Source of the DNA: Hippopus hippopus | Lineage: Eukaryota > Mollusca > Bivalvia > Cardiida > Cardiidae | Direction of reading: 5' to 3' | Length of the DNA stretch: 64,000 nt | Assembly (NCBI GenBank): GCA_946811185.2 | Contig: OX328112.1 | Span: 15,977,215 to 16,041,214 of the forward strand | In this document: piece after piece, positions 41,572 to 52,862 of the stretch | How the letters are laid out: every line of letters begins with the position of its first letter | Position numbering within the stretch: position 1 is the first letter of the stretch | Position numbers and translations under genes: made by a program | The notes under the pieces: model-generated | Database searches by the model: none | What the model was told of the DNA's origin: nothing | The model's input: only the letters and a program-made list of their open reading frames with translations

Positions 41572-41735
41572 TGTGAGCCTTGCTCTTGCAAAAGGGGGCT
41601 TAATGAATCCCTGTGATGCATCATACCACACAAGTCATCACATAATAATATTATTAGATCTATGAAATCCAACTTGTCTGACAACCATCTGAATCATGGG
41701 ACAGAATGGTTCTTGGACATGCAAAAATCAGCATG
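41572..41735 (-). mobile_element. Family B, left half
   Basis: 'gagccttgctcttgcaaaag', 'attattagatctatgaaatc', 'ggacatgcaaaaatcagcat'; core and right half lost. A G-run follows at 41756-41767. Confidence 0.75.
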
Positions 41736-42038
41736 TATTCTAGAAACTGAAAATGGGGGGGGGGGGGAAATTTTCCCCCTTCATCTCAAAAATAGGGGGG
41801 ACACCTTTTGAACGGACAGAAAACATATAACAGACATTTATTCCTGTCAAAAACTATACTGTTCTGTTTACGCATGAAAAACAGTTTCTGGTATATTCTT
41901 CTCTAGAAATTAAATTCAGTTTTTAAAAAAAGATAAGAGTAAGACACTGATAAAATGTAAAGTTCCCCTTTTTGGACAGAGTCGTTTTAGACATGGGCAG
42001 TTTTGACTCACTTCCTGTCAAAGGCAAGGGAGGTTGCT

Positions 42039-42408
42039 TTAACCTTTTACATCACAACATTGAGTTTTGACAAGAAAGGAAAAGGCTTTCAAAAACATGG
42101 CAGGAAAAATAGAAAATGCTGGTAACTACCCCTGATACAGAGGCCTGCTCCAATGTTTTTTTTTTTTTATTGTGTTTCCTGCGGAGACACATTGAAAAAA
42201 TAACATCGAAGCTCCCCTTCGGATGAAAGGTAACCGGTAACCAGCCATTCTCTTTTTCCCACAATGATTTATCCCATTTCTAAGACCTTTTGAGCAATGT
42301 GTATTTTTGTTGTCTTCAAATGCCCTCAATTTAGACAGGGATCACATTATATACTGTATGATCCCTGATTTGGACCAGTCTGAATTTGGCAGTGTGGTAA
42401 AGGGTTAA
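42039..42408. mobile_element. TTAA-MITE with internal insertion
   Basis: TTAA at 42039 and 42405-42408; about 105 foreign bases (about 42128-42235, poly-T, 'aggcctgctccaatg') replace the hairpin loop. Confidence 0.8.
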
Positions 42409-42619
42409 TGGACAAAATATGTTGCAAAACAGCTTCTGCAATGATGTTGCTTTATTCAAATCAGTATTTTCTGCGTGGCAAGACTGAATTCTTTGTTTTA
42501 GGACTTTTTAGCACTTTTTCATTTTTAATTTTTTTATGTCTGAATTTATGCAGGATCTAAAAAAAATTAGCGTCAATCCTGCAACCGCACATCCTAAAAT
42601 ACACACTGAAAATAGTCCC

Positions 42620-42845
42620 AAAAGTATCTCTGTGATGCATTATACCATGCCAGTCATCACATACCATAAGATCCATTTTGTCCGACAAAAAACTGAATCA
42701 TGGGTTGGAATGGTCCTTGGACATGCAGAAAATATTCCAGAAGCAAAAAGTTTTGACACAGGTCAGCCTGTATGGACTGTGCAGGCTGACCTGGGTCAAT
42801 ACTTTTTTGCAGATGCATTAAACCTCCTTTTCTGAGTATGGCTCA
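42620..42845 (-). mobile_element. Family B, left end missing
   Basis: 'ctctgtgatgcattatacca', core 'aggtcagcctgtatggactg', right end 'ccttttctgagtatggctc'. Confidence 0.8.
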
Positions 42846-43227
42846 TGTATAGATACCAAAAAACTTTCCACCTAAAATAAGTGTGTCACACACAGATAAA
42901 ATCAGAATTGATGGATACAACACAGCCCTTTATATGGTTTGATGATGTAAGGAATCTCCATGCATCGTGTCAACAGTCATAGTATTGAAACACCATTCAA
43001 ACAAAAAATTATCAGCCTCTGAAACAGTATTACTATAGATTTAACTCTAAAAGCACCTTTCACTACTATACATGCATTTGTCTGTGCACTCTGTGTAGTC
43101 AAGGTCAGACTGCACAAAATATCTTCACATTTTTTTTTTTTTGCAAACATTGTTGTAAAAAAAAAAAAAAAGAGAGAAATTGCTCATTCTCTCCTTATTC
43201 TCACATTTTCTTCACATTTAGAGGAAA

Positions 43228-43912
43228 ATGGATATGTATGGTGGCATATTTCTGCCAAGAGATACGAGATAGCTATCATGATAATTTTAGAAAACTATCG
43301 TAATAAATTAAACTTTTCATGGAATTGTATCAAGACAGTGAAAAGTTTCCTGAAAAAAATATCACGATAAACTAAATATTTTAACACAAAATTTCTCTAT
43401 CATGCAAGAAGCTGACATTCAAGATAAAATTATCGTAATAGTTCTATCTGTTCCTCGATATAGTCTATCTATAAATAGAATATTTATCATTTGGATGAAC
43501 TCAGTGTTTTTGACTTCTCAAGATTACAGTTATATAAAAATTCAAATCATTAACAATTGTAGTTTAATTGGTAAATTTTGACATAACTTGAAATAAACAG
43601 ATGTCTGTAAAATCACAAAGACGACTGGAAATGCCTCATACAAACAACTTTAAATTAAAACCATTCAGCGAAAAGTAGAATTCATATGGTTGTAGACGAA
43701 GATGTTACCAAACTGAATCTAATTATAGATACCGTGAATGTCAGTTATGGGCACGAAAGCAAAAAAAAAAACATGATAACAGAATTATCGCGATATTTTT
43801 ATCGTGAAATTTTTTGTTACCTAGATAATATTTCCAGGAAACTTTATCGCGATAGTTCTCTTAAATTATCGCAATAGCTATCTCGTACCTCGCGGCAGAA
43901 ATATGCCACTAT
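43228..43912. mobile_element. 690-bp non-autonomous TIR element (family H)
   Basis: Left terminus GTGGCATATTTCTGCC, then 'gagatacgagatagctat'; right terminus is its complement at about 43870-43912. Inner 'actatcg' and 'cgatagtt' motifs recur throughout. TA flanks the ends (TATG/TATA), as for Tc1/mariner relatives. No long ORF. Confidence 0.75.
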
Positions 43913-43924
43913 AGATATGTAATC

Positions 43925-43990
43925 ATTTATGCAAAGTTTATTTATCGTCTGCAAATGCTTTCAAGTTTGTAGCACTTGTCGTTCGTAGAT
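43925..43990. mobile_element. TTAA-MITE right-end fragment
   Basis: 'tttatcgtctgcaaatgctt' and 'cttgtcgttcg' only. Confidence 0.6.
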
Positions 43991-44035
43991 TTAGCAAACG
44001 ATATCAAAAGATTAAACACCTATTACACTGCTTAC

Positions 44036-44099
44036 CTGATGTTACTGCAACAGACAACGCAACCTGGTGCTCTTGAACAAAGTCTTTAGCTGACTCCAT
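44036..44099 (-). CDS. SDR unit 1, exon 1 (start, membrane anchor)
   Basis: ATG at 44099 on the minus strand, donor GTAAGC. MESAKDFVQEHQVALSVAVT then S, 21 codons plus one base. With exon 2 it forms one hydrophobic helix (about residues 13-28) of the RDH11-14 type, which anchors these enzymes in the ER or outer membranes. The exons total 989 nt; restoring the lost base in exon 5 gives 990 nt, or 329 residues, the normal family length. Confidence 0.85.
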
Positions 44100-45375
44100 A
44101 TTCGCTATAAAGTAGAAATTCTATTAACAAAGCTTGAGGTTTGTGTTACTACCACTGGGTCGAAGTTTTCTGGGACGATTGGAAGGATTCCGAATGGAGT
44201 ATTAATATCCGGCAAAAATCAAAGTACTAACAGGATTGAAAACTAACAAAATTTAAATGTTTCTGGTGAGGTTTGTTTGTTTGAACTATCATAGATTTTC
44301 ACTGAAAATGACAATGTAAGGTTGCTCTGACCTACAAAATGACTCTTAGAAGTCAAATTAAGAGACCAAATTCAGGCCCTTAACTTATTGATCAAAACTT
44401 TCTGCCAGGCATTGGACGGTAACGGCAGATACATTGAGTACCAGTTTTTGTTCTGATTTAAGACACCAAATAAACTACAATGTCATAAATAATCAAAGTG
44501 CTGTCATGACTGTAATAGGTCGACAATAGTTTGAAATCACAAATGGTAGTTGTTTGAACTATGTATAGGATGAAAATCCTACACCTTGCAGTTGAGCTAC
44601 TAGTCTCAATAAAGATACGCTACGTACGGTGATTTTTGTATATTTTGACATTTATTGTGCACTGTACCGTCTCAAGTCCATCGTAAACTTTCCAGTAGCA
44701 AAAATAGAGCGCTATTAAACTGACTTTCTGTTTCGTCGGTTTAATCTGTATTGCAGCGAAATGCAATTAATGTTTTCGTAATAAACATGGCCAAAGACAA
44801 ATTGTTTAACCTTTCATTACATAAAGAGCTTGTAGAAGTCGTTTATAACATGTAAATCCCGGAAAAACACTGACGAAATTTATCGTGCATGGCGGCCATT
44901 TTGTGTGCATTCGGGAACGTAAACAACTCAAGAAACAGATAAAATGCACCGTTTTCCCTTATGCTCAGCGTTTGAATTAAAAATATTTGTATTTCAAACG
45001 AAGGGTTATTATATACGCAAGCAACAGGTATGTTTAAATCCTAGTTTTGTGCTCCATTTGTGAAATTATGAGAGTTCAGACTTGCGCACAAAATCTGTGC
45101 GGAGCTTTCAACAGTTTTTTTCTTGATCGTCTCTGTACCCAGAGCATCCTCGTTAACCCAGTTTCGATTCATTCTGTAATCGCCCCTAGGTTATTTCGCT
45201 GGCGTTTCCTCGTTCTCATGAATTATTCATGAAGCATTTTGATTGGTGATCTCAGTTTTTCTTTGAGAAAATTTAAACTTTTTTTATCACAAATATGTCG
45301 TCATTTCTATTTTTTACTTGTCGATATCCAATCACATCATTCGTTGCAAATCAAGCTCAGCAATACTTTAAATAT
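44100..45375. other. Upstream region of SDR unit 1
   Basis: About 44640-44910 is a diverged, inverted match to 19700-20090 ('ctttctgtttcgtcggttta', 'catggccaaagacaaattg'). No clear promoter element. CpG frequency looks slightly raised at 44870-45200. Confidence 0.5.
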
Positions 45376-45436
45376 GGCGGCGACCATCAACAACACAATC
45401 GAGAAGCGTTTTACTCTTAAGGTAGTACCATCCTAA
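45376..45436 (+). other. Possible first exon of an unknown gene
   Basis: ATGGCGGCGACCATCAAC opens MAATINNTIEKRFTLK, followed by GTAGTA as a weak donor; otherwise the frame stops four codons later. It would be divergent from the SDR gene. No downstream exon was found, so this is weak. Confidence 0.2.
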
Positions 45437-45611
45437 TAGAAAACAGCTATTTCCACTATAACAAAATTTGCTATGATTAATCAAAGCGTTGAGAACCCTG
45501 AAGTGGTATTTGTAAAGGAAGCCATTGTGTGGAATTAATAATTTGAAAAAGAAAAATATTATTCAAATATTGGCTTGAAAGTCAACCTACTAAGCAAATG
45601 AATACATTTTT

Positions 45612-45640
45612 AGAAGGTGATGACGTCATCATCACCTTCT
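45612..45640. promoter_or_regulatory. CRE-centred perfect inverted repeat
   Basis: 'agaaggtgatgacgtcatc' with its complement; TGACGTCA sits near the middle. About 1.5 kb upstream of the SDR start. Confidence 0.4.
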
Positions 45641-46269
45641 TATGCCAACCGACAGACTTTTTCCCCAAGATGACGCATTACACCCCAGTTTCAAGAAAAG
45701 TAGGTCCTCATAGATCAATGTACAGACGCGTCTGTGTCAAATGATATGTACAAATAATATAGGGATTAAAAATCAGTGTATGACATTTACACAAACAAAG
45801 AACTTCAGAGTTAATGTCCAAGAACTCGCTCTAAATTTGAAAAATTGTCTCGTTCCGCATCTTTGACCTGACCTAGTTTATAAAGTACGCCTCACGTGAA
45901 TCAGTAAAAGAAACACCCCAAAACACCCAAAACCACTCGAAAATTACCCAAAACTAATGTCATTACACCTCAAACAACTTTTCTAACATCTAAAACTGCA
46001 TGCGAAACGCTTAGATATACGATTTTATGGAAATCAGCCATGAATTTTTGCTATCAAATTTATTAGGTCTTTGATCCGCTTTAGGTCGAAGCAGGGATCG
46101 TATATACACATACACTATGTATATATAGGATCCCTGGTCGAAGTATTTAATGTGCTTTGATTATTTATAGTTGCGTTCGCGTTCTGGGATAGAGACCGAA
46201 AGTAGATAACGATTGTAATCAATAAAGTTAAAAATCGAATGCTGATTATTGCTGTTGTTCGGACCCTAA

Positions 46270-47300
46270 AACAGTGGCGACAAGGATATTTCATCCCCTC
46301 CGTATACAGTAAACATAACCTGAAATATGAAACGCTGGGTAAAATACAGCAATTTCGACCGTACATTGACAGCTGGATGGAGAACGAGGAATACGCTAAT
46401 CTACGTTCTAGAGTGGTTTTCTGTAGCGAATAGCATCGATGATGATGATAGCTGATTCTTTTATATCTCCATGTGGATCTAAGACTTCCAGCCTGCTCTG
46501 TAATTTTGTTGCACCTCAAAAAGGTTAATGGTAAGACTTTCGACCCATTATTTAAAATAACCTGTAAACCAAAACTTTCATCGTGGCAGAACGATTTATG
46601 TTTCATTGTAAGATGCTAAGTGAAAATGAAACTGTAACCCAGTAGTTGGTAGAACCAGTGTTTTGCTAAGTGAATCATATGAATTTGGGACATTTTTAGA
46701 TGTGTTGAGCGATTTTTTTGTCCGAGGGTTACAGAACATTGTTATTCAGAGAACGTTATTGTGAGAAGAAGAACTGACTTTGAAAAAGGCAGTTGATGTG
46801 GCTGTAAGTATGGAATTGGTGGACATTAAAGCACAAAAAACTAAGGGTCCATGATAAAGTGTTCACACAGTGGTTTAGGGGTGGTAAAGCTAATCATGAC
46901 AGAATTGTTTTTACAAGAATGCCAAGTGTGATAGCTGTAAAGGTCAGGTCATATAAGCAAGATGTCTCCAAAAAGGCCATAACAAGACCAACAGAAAATC
47001 ACAGCCTGTGGCCAGACCGGACAAGAGAAATAAAAGAATGTCCAAAATTCACTTACTGAATGAACATCAAACTTTCGGAGTCTGAAAATTAAAATGAGGG
47101 AGAATGGCCAATTTTCACACTTAGATCACCGTCAAAATTTTGGAAACCAAGACCTGTATGGGTTGCACTAGAGAACAAAACAGAATTAGAAAGACTAGTT
47201 GATAGTGGAAAAAGTCCAGACTTTGAATGGGCAACTCCAAAATTGTCCCGTACAAGCTTATCTTCGTTGTCTCTAGCTGAGTGGTTGAAGGGCTCTGCGT
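46270..47300 (+). pseudogene. Ty3/gypsy-type retrotransposon relic (gag to start of RT)
   Basis: Three decayed pieces in order: a gag segment at about 46690-46850 with 'RGLQNIVIQRTLL' and 'LTLKKAVDVAVSMEL'; a nucleocapsid-like Cys/His segment at about 46870-46990; and the start of reverse transcriptase at about 47150-47260 with 'KPRPVWVAL' and 'FEWATP'. Stops and frameshifts lie throughout; protease and most of RT are gone. 'agtggcgacaaggatatttc' at about 46273 may be an old primer-binding region. No LTRs recognised. Confidence 0.7.
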
Positions 47301-47413
47301 AAACTAAGTAGTAAACTGAAAGTTGTCAAAGTTGATAGAGAGTGTATTGACCAGCCCTGTGAAAGGTTGCAGGTTCTGTAAAAACTGAAGTAGGTTTGAC
47401 TGGTACATGTATA

Positions 47414-47631
47414 TTAACCCTTTACCAAACGACAAAATTTTAGACTGGTCCAAATTGAAAGCATTTGCAGACAACAAAATAAACGTAACTCAAAAATTGA
47501 AATTTGTTTCCAGCAGGGTAGAAAAAAATTATGGGAAAAGGAGAAAATGCTGGTTACCTTTACCGGTGATGTTTTCAAAAGGCTTCTATCTCAGGGTCAT
47601 AAAAACCAGGGGTTGTTTGGTAAAGGGTTAA
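47414..47631. mobile_element. TTAA-MITE copy
   Basis: TTAACCCTTTACCAAACGAC to 'ggtaaagggTTAA'; right hairpin arm lost after 'gctggttacctttaccgg'. Confidence 0.9.
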
Positions 47632-47674
47632 GATTTAGGAAAAGTATTCTTGTAAGTTGTGTCATGGCAAGTCT

Positions 47675-47902
47675 TAACTCTTTACCAACTGACAAAATTT
47701 TAGACTTCTTCAAATTGAAAGCATTTGCAGATGACAAAATAGATGTGACTCAAAAATTGAAATTTGTGCTTTGAACGGTAGAAAACATTGTGGGAAAAGG
47801 AGAAAATGCTGGTTATCAGCATTTTGTCCTTTTCCTACAATGTTTTAAAAGGTTTTTATTCTTAGGGTCGTTAAAAGTCGGGATTGTGAGGTAAAGCGTT
47901 AA
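47675..47902. mobile_element. TTAA-MITE, near-intact copy
   Basis: TTAACTCTTTACCAACTGAC to 'ggtaaagcgTTAA'; hairpin at about 47780-47845 has three mismatches. Same orientation as the previous copy, 44 bases away. Confidence 0.92.
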
Positions 47903-47929
47903 ATTTCCAGACACCGAGGTTTACACAGC

Positions 47930-48278
47930 ATGAGAAAGTTGAGAGATTGTTGCAAAAGGAGAAAATGCGGGTTGCCAGCATTTTCCTGTCTCAACTTATG
48001 TTCTAACCCTTTGATGACTTTTGCCACAAGTAAAGCCAAACTTCAGGATACAAGTCTTATTACTTAAATTTCGTTGAAACTGGGTTTTTCTTACCATGAT
48101 AAAGTTGAAAACATTGTGGCAATAGGAGAAAACGCTGGTAGTAAGCTTTTCTCCTTTTGACAAAATATCATTTTCATTACTTATTAACATTATTTACATC
48201 CTTTAAGGCATTATCTATATTTGTCTGCTGCAAATGCTTTCAATTTGATAGTACGGAATTATCTTATCTGGTAAACAG
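47930..48278. mobile_element. Two nested or decayed TTAA-MITE copies
   Basis: Hairpins 'aaaatgcgggttgccagcat' (about 47960) and 'gaaaacgctggtagtaagct' (about 48130); right end 'gtctgctgcaaatgctttca'. Confidence 0.7.
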
Positions 48279-48461
48279 GATGATTTTCAGCAAAAAATTC
48301 TGTCTAGGATGTTGGAAATAATAGTGCTTGGAAGATTTAAGAAAAAAGATAACAAAAATGTGCCAAGAGAAACCATTATTCAACCAAGTAATGTGTTCTC
48401 TTTCCATAATGTTTTTCATCCAAAAAGTGTATGAATAGAGCTGGGGAAACAATAAACATGT

Positions 48462-48785
48462 TTAACTCTTTACCACACAGTCCTGAGTTTTAAAGACCCT
48501 GAAGAGGAAGGCTTTTGAAAACATTGTGGGAAAAGAAAGAATTGTTGGTAACCAGCATATTGTTCTTTTCCCATAGTGTTTTCAAAATCTTTACCCTTCA
48601 CCAAACAATCCCTGGTTTTTATGACCCTGAGATAGAAGCCTTTTGAAAACATTACCGGAAAAGGAGAAAATGCTGGTAACCAGCATTTTCTCCTTTTCCC
48701 ACAATGTTTTCTACCCTGCTAGAAACAAATTTCAATTTTTGAGTTACGTTTAATTTGACATCTGCAAGTGCTTTCAGTTTGTACA
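48462..48785. mobile_element. Two TTAA-MITE copies ending at the duplication junction
   Basis: First 48462-48590 (lacks its right third), second 48591-48785 with a perfect hairpin 'gaaaatgctggtaaccagca'. The second is cut after 'gctttcagtttg', directly at the unit 1/unit 2 junction. Confidence 0.85.
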
Positions 48786-48789
48786 TGTA

Positions 48790-49052
48790 TATCGCAGTTG
48801 CCAGTTCACCAATCCATGATTTCCCGGAGTTTGTTTTACCCGTATTTCTCACAATATTCTGCCCAAGCCACTGGCTGTTTTCAAACACAACCATCATGGA
48901 AACAATCATCAGCGGTGAGAGAGGAATGAATCCTGTCGCAATGACTATAATCAATCATCGGAAAGAAATTAGCCAAGCCGTGGATTGAACCAGCGACCCC
49001 CCGTTCTCAAGTCCTGTATGCTACTGACTGAGCTACCGGGGCTCGGTACAAG
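48790..49052 (-). mobile_element. Family E SINE, 3'-truncated at duplication junction
   Basis: Minus-strand head 48970-49050 intact; tail lost at 'tatcgcagttgcc' where unit 2 begins. Confidence 0.9.
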
Positions 49053-49136
49053 TAACACAGTAAGGACAACATCATGGCTCGGCACAAGTAATACAATAAG
49101 GACAACATCGTTCATAATACATATATTATACCTTTA

Positions 49137-49365
49137 TTAACCCATTACCACACAATCCCTAGTTTTAACACCCCTGTTAGAGAAGGTTTTTGAAAACATT
49201 GTGGGAAAAGGAGAAAATGCTGGTAACCAGCATTTTCTCCTTTTCCCACAATGTTTTCTACCCCATCCAAAACAAAAATCATCATTTCAGTTACATTTAA
49301 TTTGTCGTCTGCAAATCCTTTTAATTTGGACCAGTCTAAATTTTTGTCGTTTGGTAAAGAGTTAA
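49137..49365. mobile_element. TTAA-MITE (family A) reference copy with proven target site
   Basis: Element 49141-49361 (221 bp), flanked by TTAA 49137-49140 and 49362-49365. Unit 1 shows the empty site 'cctttaTTAAgtcatatatag' with one TTAA. Terminal inverted repeat: CCCATTACC / GGTAAAGAG. Interior in order: 'ttttaacacccctg', a perfect hairpin with arms of about 30 bp (AAAACATTGTGGGAAAAGGA, then GAAAATGCTGGT), 'cattt-a-tttgtcgtctgcaaa', 'ttttaatttggaccagtcta'. TTAA duplication and a CCC-starting end indicate mobilisation by a piggyBac-type transposase; no such transposase is in the window. Confidence 0.93.
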
Positions 49366-49373
49366 GACATACA

Positions 49374-51255
49374 TAGCCAAAACCATTTGTAAACAATAAG
49401 TTTTCGATAGCTACTGCCAATGGTGTGATCTAAGAGAGTATGTTGAGTCTTGTTGCATAGTTCAGGGAGCCTTTTGTCTGACATTATAAGAAGACGTCAA
49501 CAAACTTTGAGAAAATTTTATACCTTATAAAAATCATGTGGGAACGTCATAATTCATTATATTCAAAAAAAGTTAAAGCTACCAAGAAGTGTCCAAAATA
49601 TATTTACAGAAGGGCATAATACAAAAAATCTTTTACACCTGATTAAAGATAATTAGACATGTCCTAATTCAATGTATTCAAAGGAGTTAAAACTGACATG
49701 AAGTGGCCAAGATATATTTACAAAATGAGATAACGGATGCACTATGGAATCCCCAGATTTCAGAATCATAGTTCAAGTTAGGGCCTATCCTTGAAACAAA
49801 CGTTTTGAAAAGGCTGTAAATGTGGAATTCTTCCTTTCACCACAACTATATGTAGACAGTTTCTATCTTTCTAGCTAGTATGCTTTATTTTAAAATACAT
49901 TACCTATTTAGTTCCATAGCTCGACTGTTACTAACCATATCGTGCCACAACACCACCATCCCCCTTGTTTCTGAATACTACTGTTTTTGTTTCACAAAAT
50001 TTGAAACCAGAAATTTTGTTTTTTTTCTCGTCATTGGTCATCCTATAATTATTATAGATTTTATAATGACCAGGTCAAAGTGTCATCTTTTTCTATATTC
50101 AGAAGACTTTTATGTCCTGGCATAAGATTTGAGATTTTAGTTTTCAAACTTTTTTGACCCTATACCAAATAATTCTGAGTTTTAATGACTCTGAGGAAGT
50201 GCAGTTTCAAAAATATTCAGGGAAAAGTACAAAATGCTGGTCACCAGAATGGTACATATTCCCAGAGAAATCCTATCTATTCAGTTGCATTTGATTTGTC
50301 ATCTGCAAAATTATTGATTTCAATCCGCCCTCTTATAAAAAATTAACTAGAACATTTATAAAATACAAAGCCATCTGATACATGTGCATATGAAAATGAA
50401 AAAGTCTGTTATTTAAACTCTCTATACTTGTTGTATACATGTACATACTTACTCCTCATGCCCTCCAATAACTTGTTGACTTTCACAAGACTCCAAACAC
50501 GTAAATGAAACTGATATTTTCAGTCCATGAAAATTACATGTAAGTAGAAACTTTTGACAAAATATGTAATCTTGCAACATATCACACTCAGATCCACATA
50601 AAACTAGATCTGTCACAAAAGGTGCAGTAATATCACATCATGGAATTTGATTTCGCTGGACTCATAAATATCAAAGTGTACTGGAAAGTAATTCTTCAAT
50701 GCTTTGGCTCAGAAACCTGGAAATCACATCTTCCATGTCTTTAGATCATTTCGTATAACTGTAGTACCATGTTTCAAATATTCACAGCAAAACTGTCAAA
50801 TACATACAAGACAATAGCTTATCATAGTATTTACATGTAGGCCAGTAGAAATATAGTTAAACTTACATAATGAAACTGTATAAAGTAATACTAAGTATTT
50901 CTAAAATTGTTCTTTGTTAGACAAAGGTTATAATCAAAAAACAAAATAATTCATTAACATATGTATTAAGTCCCTGTTACAGCAAAATCCCACAATTCAC
51001 TTCCTTAGGAAGTACAGTCATACCAAACGAGAGGCAAGGCTCTTTTAAGGACTGTGAAATTCCTTTGCTCAATTTGTCAGAGCCGTTCCAAATTGCATGT
51101 GGGCAAGCATAGTCCCAGATTTTCCCTGTTCAAAGGCAGGTAGTATTAGAAATATTGGAGCTGTTAAGAAATTTACCAACTTTGCATTTCATTATCCTGA
51201 CAGTTCTTTTTTGTATGAAGATCAATGACAAATATGACAAAGCACATTTTTCTCT
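49374..51255. other. Non-coding block conserved with unit 1
   Basis: Pairs with 26330-28192, including the decayed MITE 50154-50346. No coding region supported in either copy. Confidence 0.6.
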
Positions 51256-51494
51256 TTAACTCTTTTCCAAGTTTAACACTATGCCCAATCCCGGGTTTAA
51301 AAAATCCTGACAAGAAGAGCATCTGAAAAATGTGGATAAAGGAGAAAAAGCTGGCTACCAGCATTTTCTACTTTTCTACAGTTTTTTCTGCTCTTTCAGA
51401 CATAAATTCCAGCATTTGAGCCACTTTTTGTTTGTCATCTTAAGTGCTTTCAATATGGACTAGTCCAAGATTTTCTTGTTTGCTAAAGAGTTAA
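51256..51494. mobile_element. TTAA-MITE shared by both units
   Basis: Fuller than its unit 1 partner: hairpin 'gaaaaagctggctaccagca' present; right end 'ctaaagagTTAA'. Confidence 0.85.
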
Positions 51495-51826
51495 CATTAC
51501 ACTCAACAAATTTTACAATGTAATAAAACGTAATATAAGGCGATACATTCAAAATTCGAATATTAATTCCCAGGCTATAAGGAGTAGGATATATTCAAAA
51601 GATAACTGAAGCACAGTGAAAGAAAACATGAAATAAGAAATACCTTTAAAAAAGATGGCGTAAAATTGCCAGCAAGTAGGTAAAGTCCCTTAGAATAAAC
51701 CTGTCTACCTTTGTTATCAAAATTTTACAAATTTCTATTTATTTATATGTTATCAGTACCAAAAAGTAGGTCAAAAGCCAGCACATTCAGCTACACTGAA
51801 AAATACAAGTACAAGACGAGAAAATT

Positions 51827-52012
51827 TTGGACTTTACCAAAATGAATGCATTTGCAGACAAGAAATAAAATGACATTAGGATGTTTCGCTCTGTCATTAA
51901 AAGGGGTAAATAAACATTGTGGGGAAAGGAGAAAATGCTTGTTACCAGCATTTTCTCCTTTTCTCACAATGTTTTCAAAAGCCTTCCTCCTCAGGTAGGC
52001 AAAGGTATAGGA
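51827..52012. mobile_element. TTAA-MITE shared by both units
   Basis: Perfect hairpin at about 51915-51975 ('gaaaatgcttgttaccagca'). Confidence 0.85.
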
Positions 52013-52211
52013 TTAGTGTAATTACACTTGTAGCCTGTGTCTAGTATACAGCCTATAAAATAGCTATCGTACAACAGACAAAGGTTCTTTCCATCAACCA
52101 GCTTCCATGTCTGATAAAACTATAACTACTACTACTACTATTCTATATTAAAGCTTAAATACTAACAATGTTTCTCGCCATAACAACACTTAGGTAAAAA
52201 ATGGAAAAAAA

Positions 52212-52405
52212 AAAACACCTCTTTTGATTATTTCAGTCCTGTCTCAGCAACAGCTCATGTCATGTATGTCCTGGGTTTCACCAAACAAGGCTAGGACTAT
52301 GAAGTGCCTTGCCCAAGGACACTTCCAAGAAAAATCTAGCGCTTCCAATGGGACTTGAACCCCGGCATCCAGATTACCATTCCTGCACTGAACCACACAG
52401 AACCC
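52212..52405 (-). mobile_element. Family J SINE
   Basis: B box 'gggttcaagtcccatt' on the minus strand at about 52345-52365; partner of 30455-30665. Confidence 0.8.
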
Positions 52406-52656
52406 CTTGTAAAGACATCCTTTACAAAGATAGATGGTTTGAAAACTCAACTTATGAAAAGAATACTACATTCATTTTACATTATGTCTGACATATCATT
52501 GTTTTAAAAATAATACAAAAAACAGTACATTATACCATACAAAATACAACAGATCTTCTTTATAAAGGTCGTTCAGTGAATTGCCCAGAGGAAGCCAGAT
52601 CAATGAGCCCCTAAAGCAACTGGACGGACAGATGCATAGATATCAAGGCATGTCCA

Positions 52657-52847
52657 CAGAGCTCCAGATAAAGCAGAGTAATGGTATTCTAAATCCATTA
52701 TTTCTCTTTCAAACTCGAAGTTGTGGGTACTCATTAGAATCGTCTTTTTGAGGGGATTCTAATGAGTACCCATAACATAGGGTTTGGTGCAGAATAATTA
52801 ATATTTTTAATTTTAAAATCAAATCACTCCCTCTATCTGGAGCTCTG
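52657..52847. mobile_element. hAT-like MITE (family I), unit 2 only
   Basis: CAGAGCTCCAGATAAA to 'tatctggagctctg', inner palindrome 'gggtactcattagaatcg' with complement. Flanks ATGTCCA/ATGTCTA could be an aged 7-8 bp duplication. Confidence 0.85.
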
Positions 52848-52862
52848 ATGTCTATTTATATT

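Larger units (their letters stand above)
25972..48789. repeat. Segmental duplication, unit 1 (about 22.8 kb)
   Basis: Ordered matches with unit 2: SINE 25972/48790, block 26300-28190/49370-51250, SINE 30455/52212, SDR exon 7 31469/53730, exon 6 32644/54748, exon 5 35466/59714, exon 4 37107/60888, exon 3 40132/63260. Orientation is head to tail. The right limit is inferred from where unit 2 starts. Confidence 0.85.

Noticed and set aside
46115..46606. Minus-strand 163-codon ORF as a gene
   Set aside because: It overlaps the retrotransposon relic on the other strand and has no domain or splice support.
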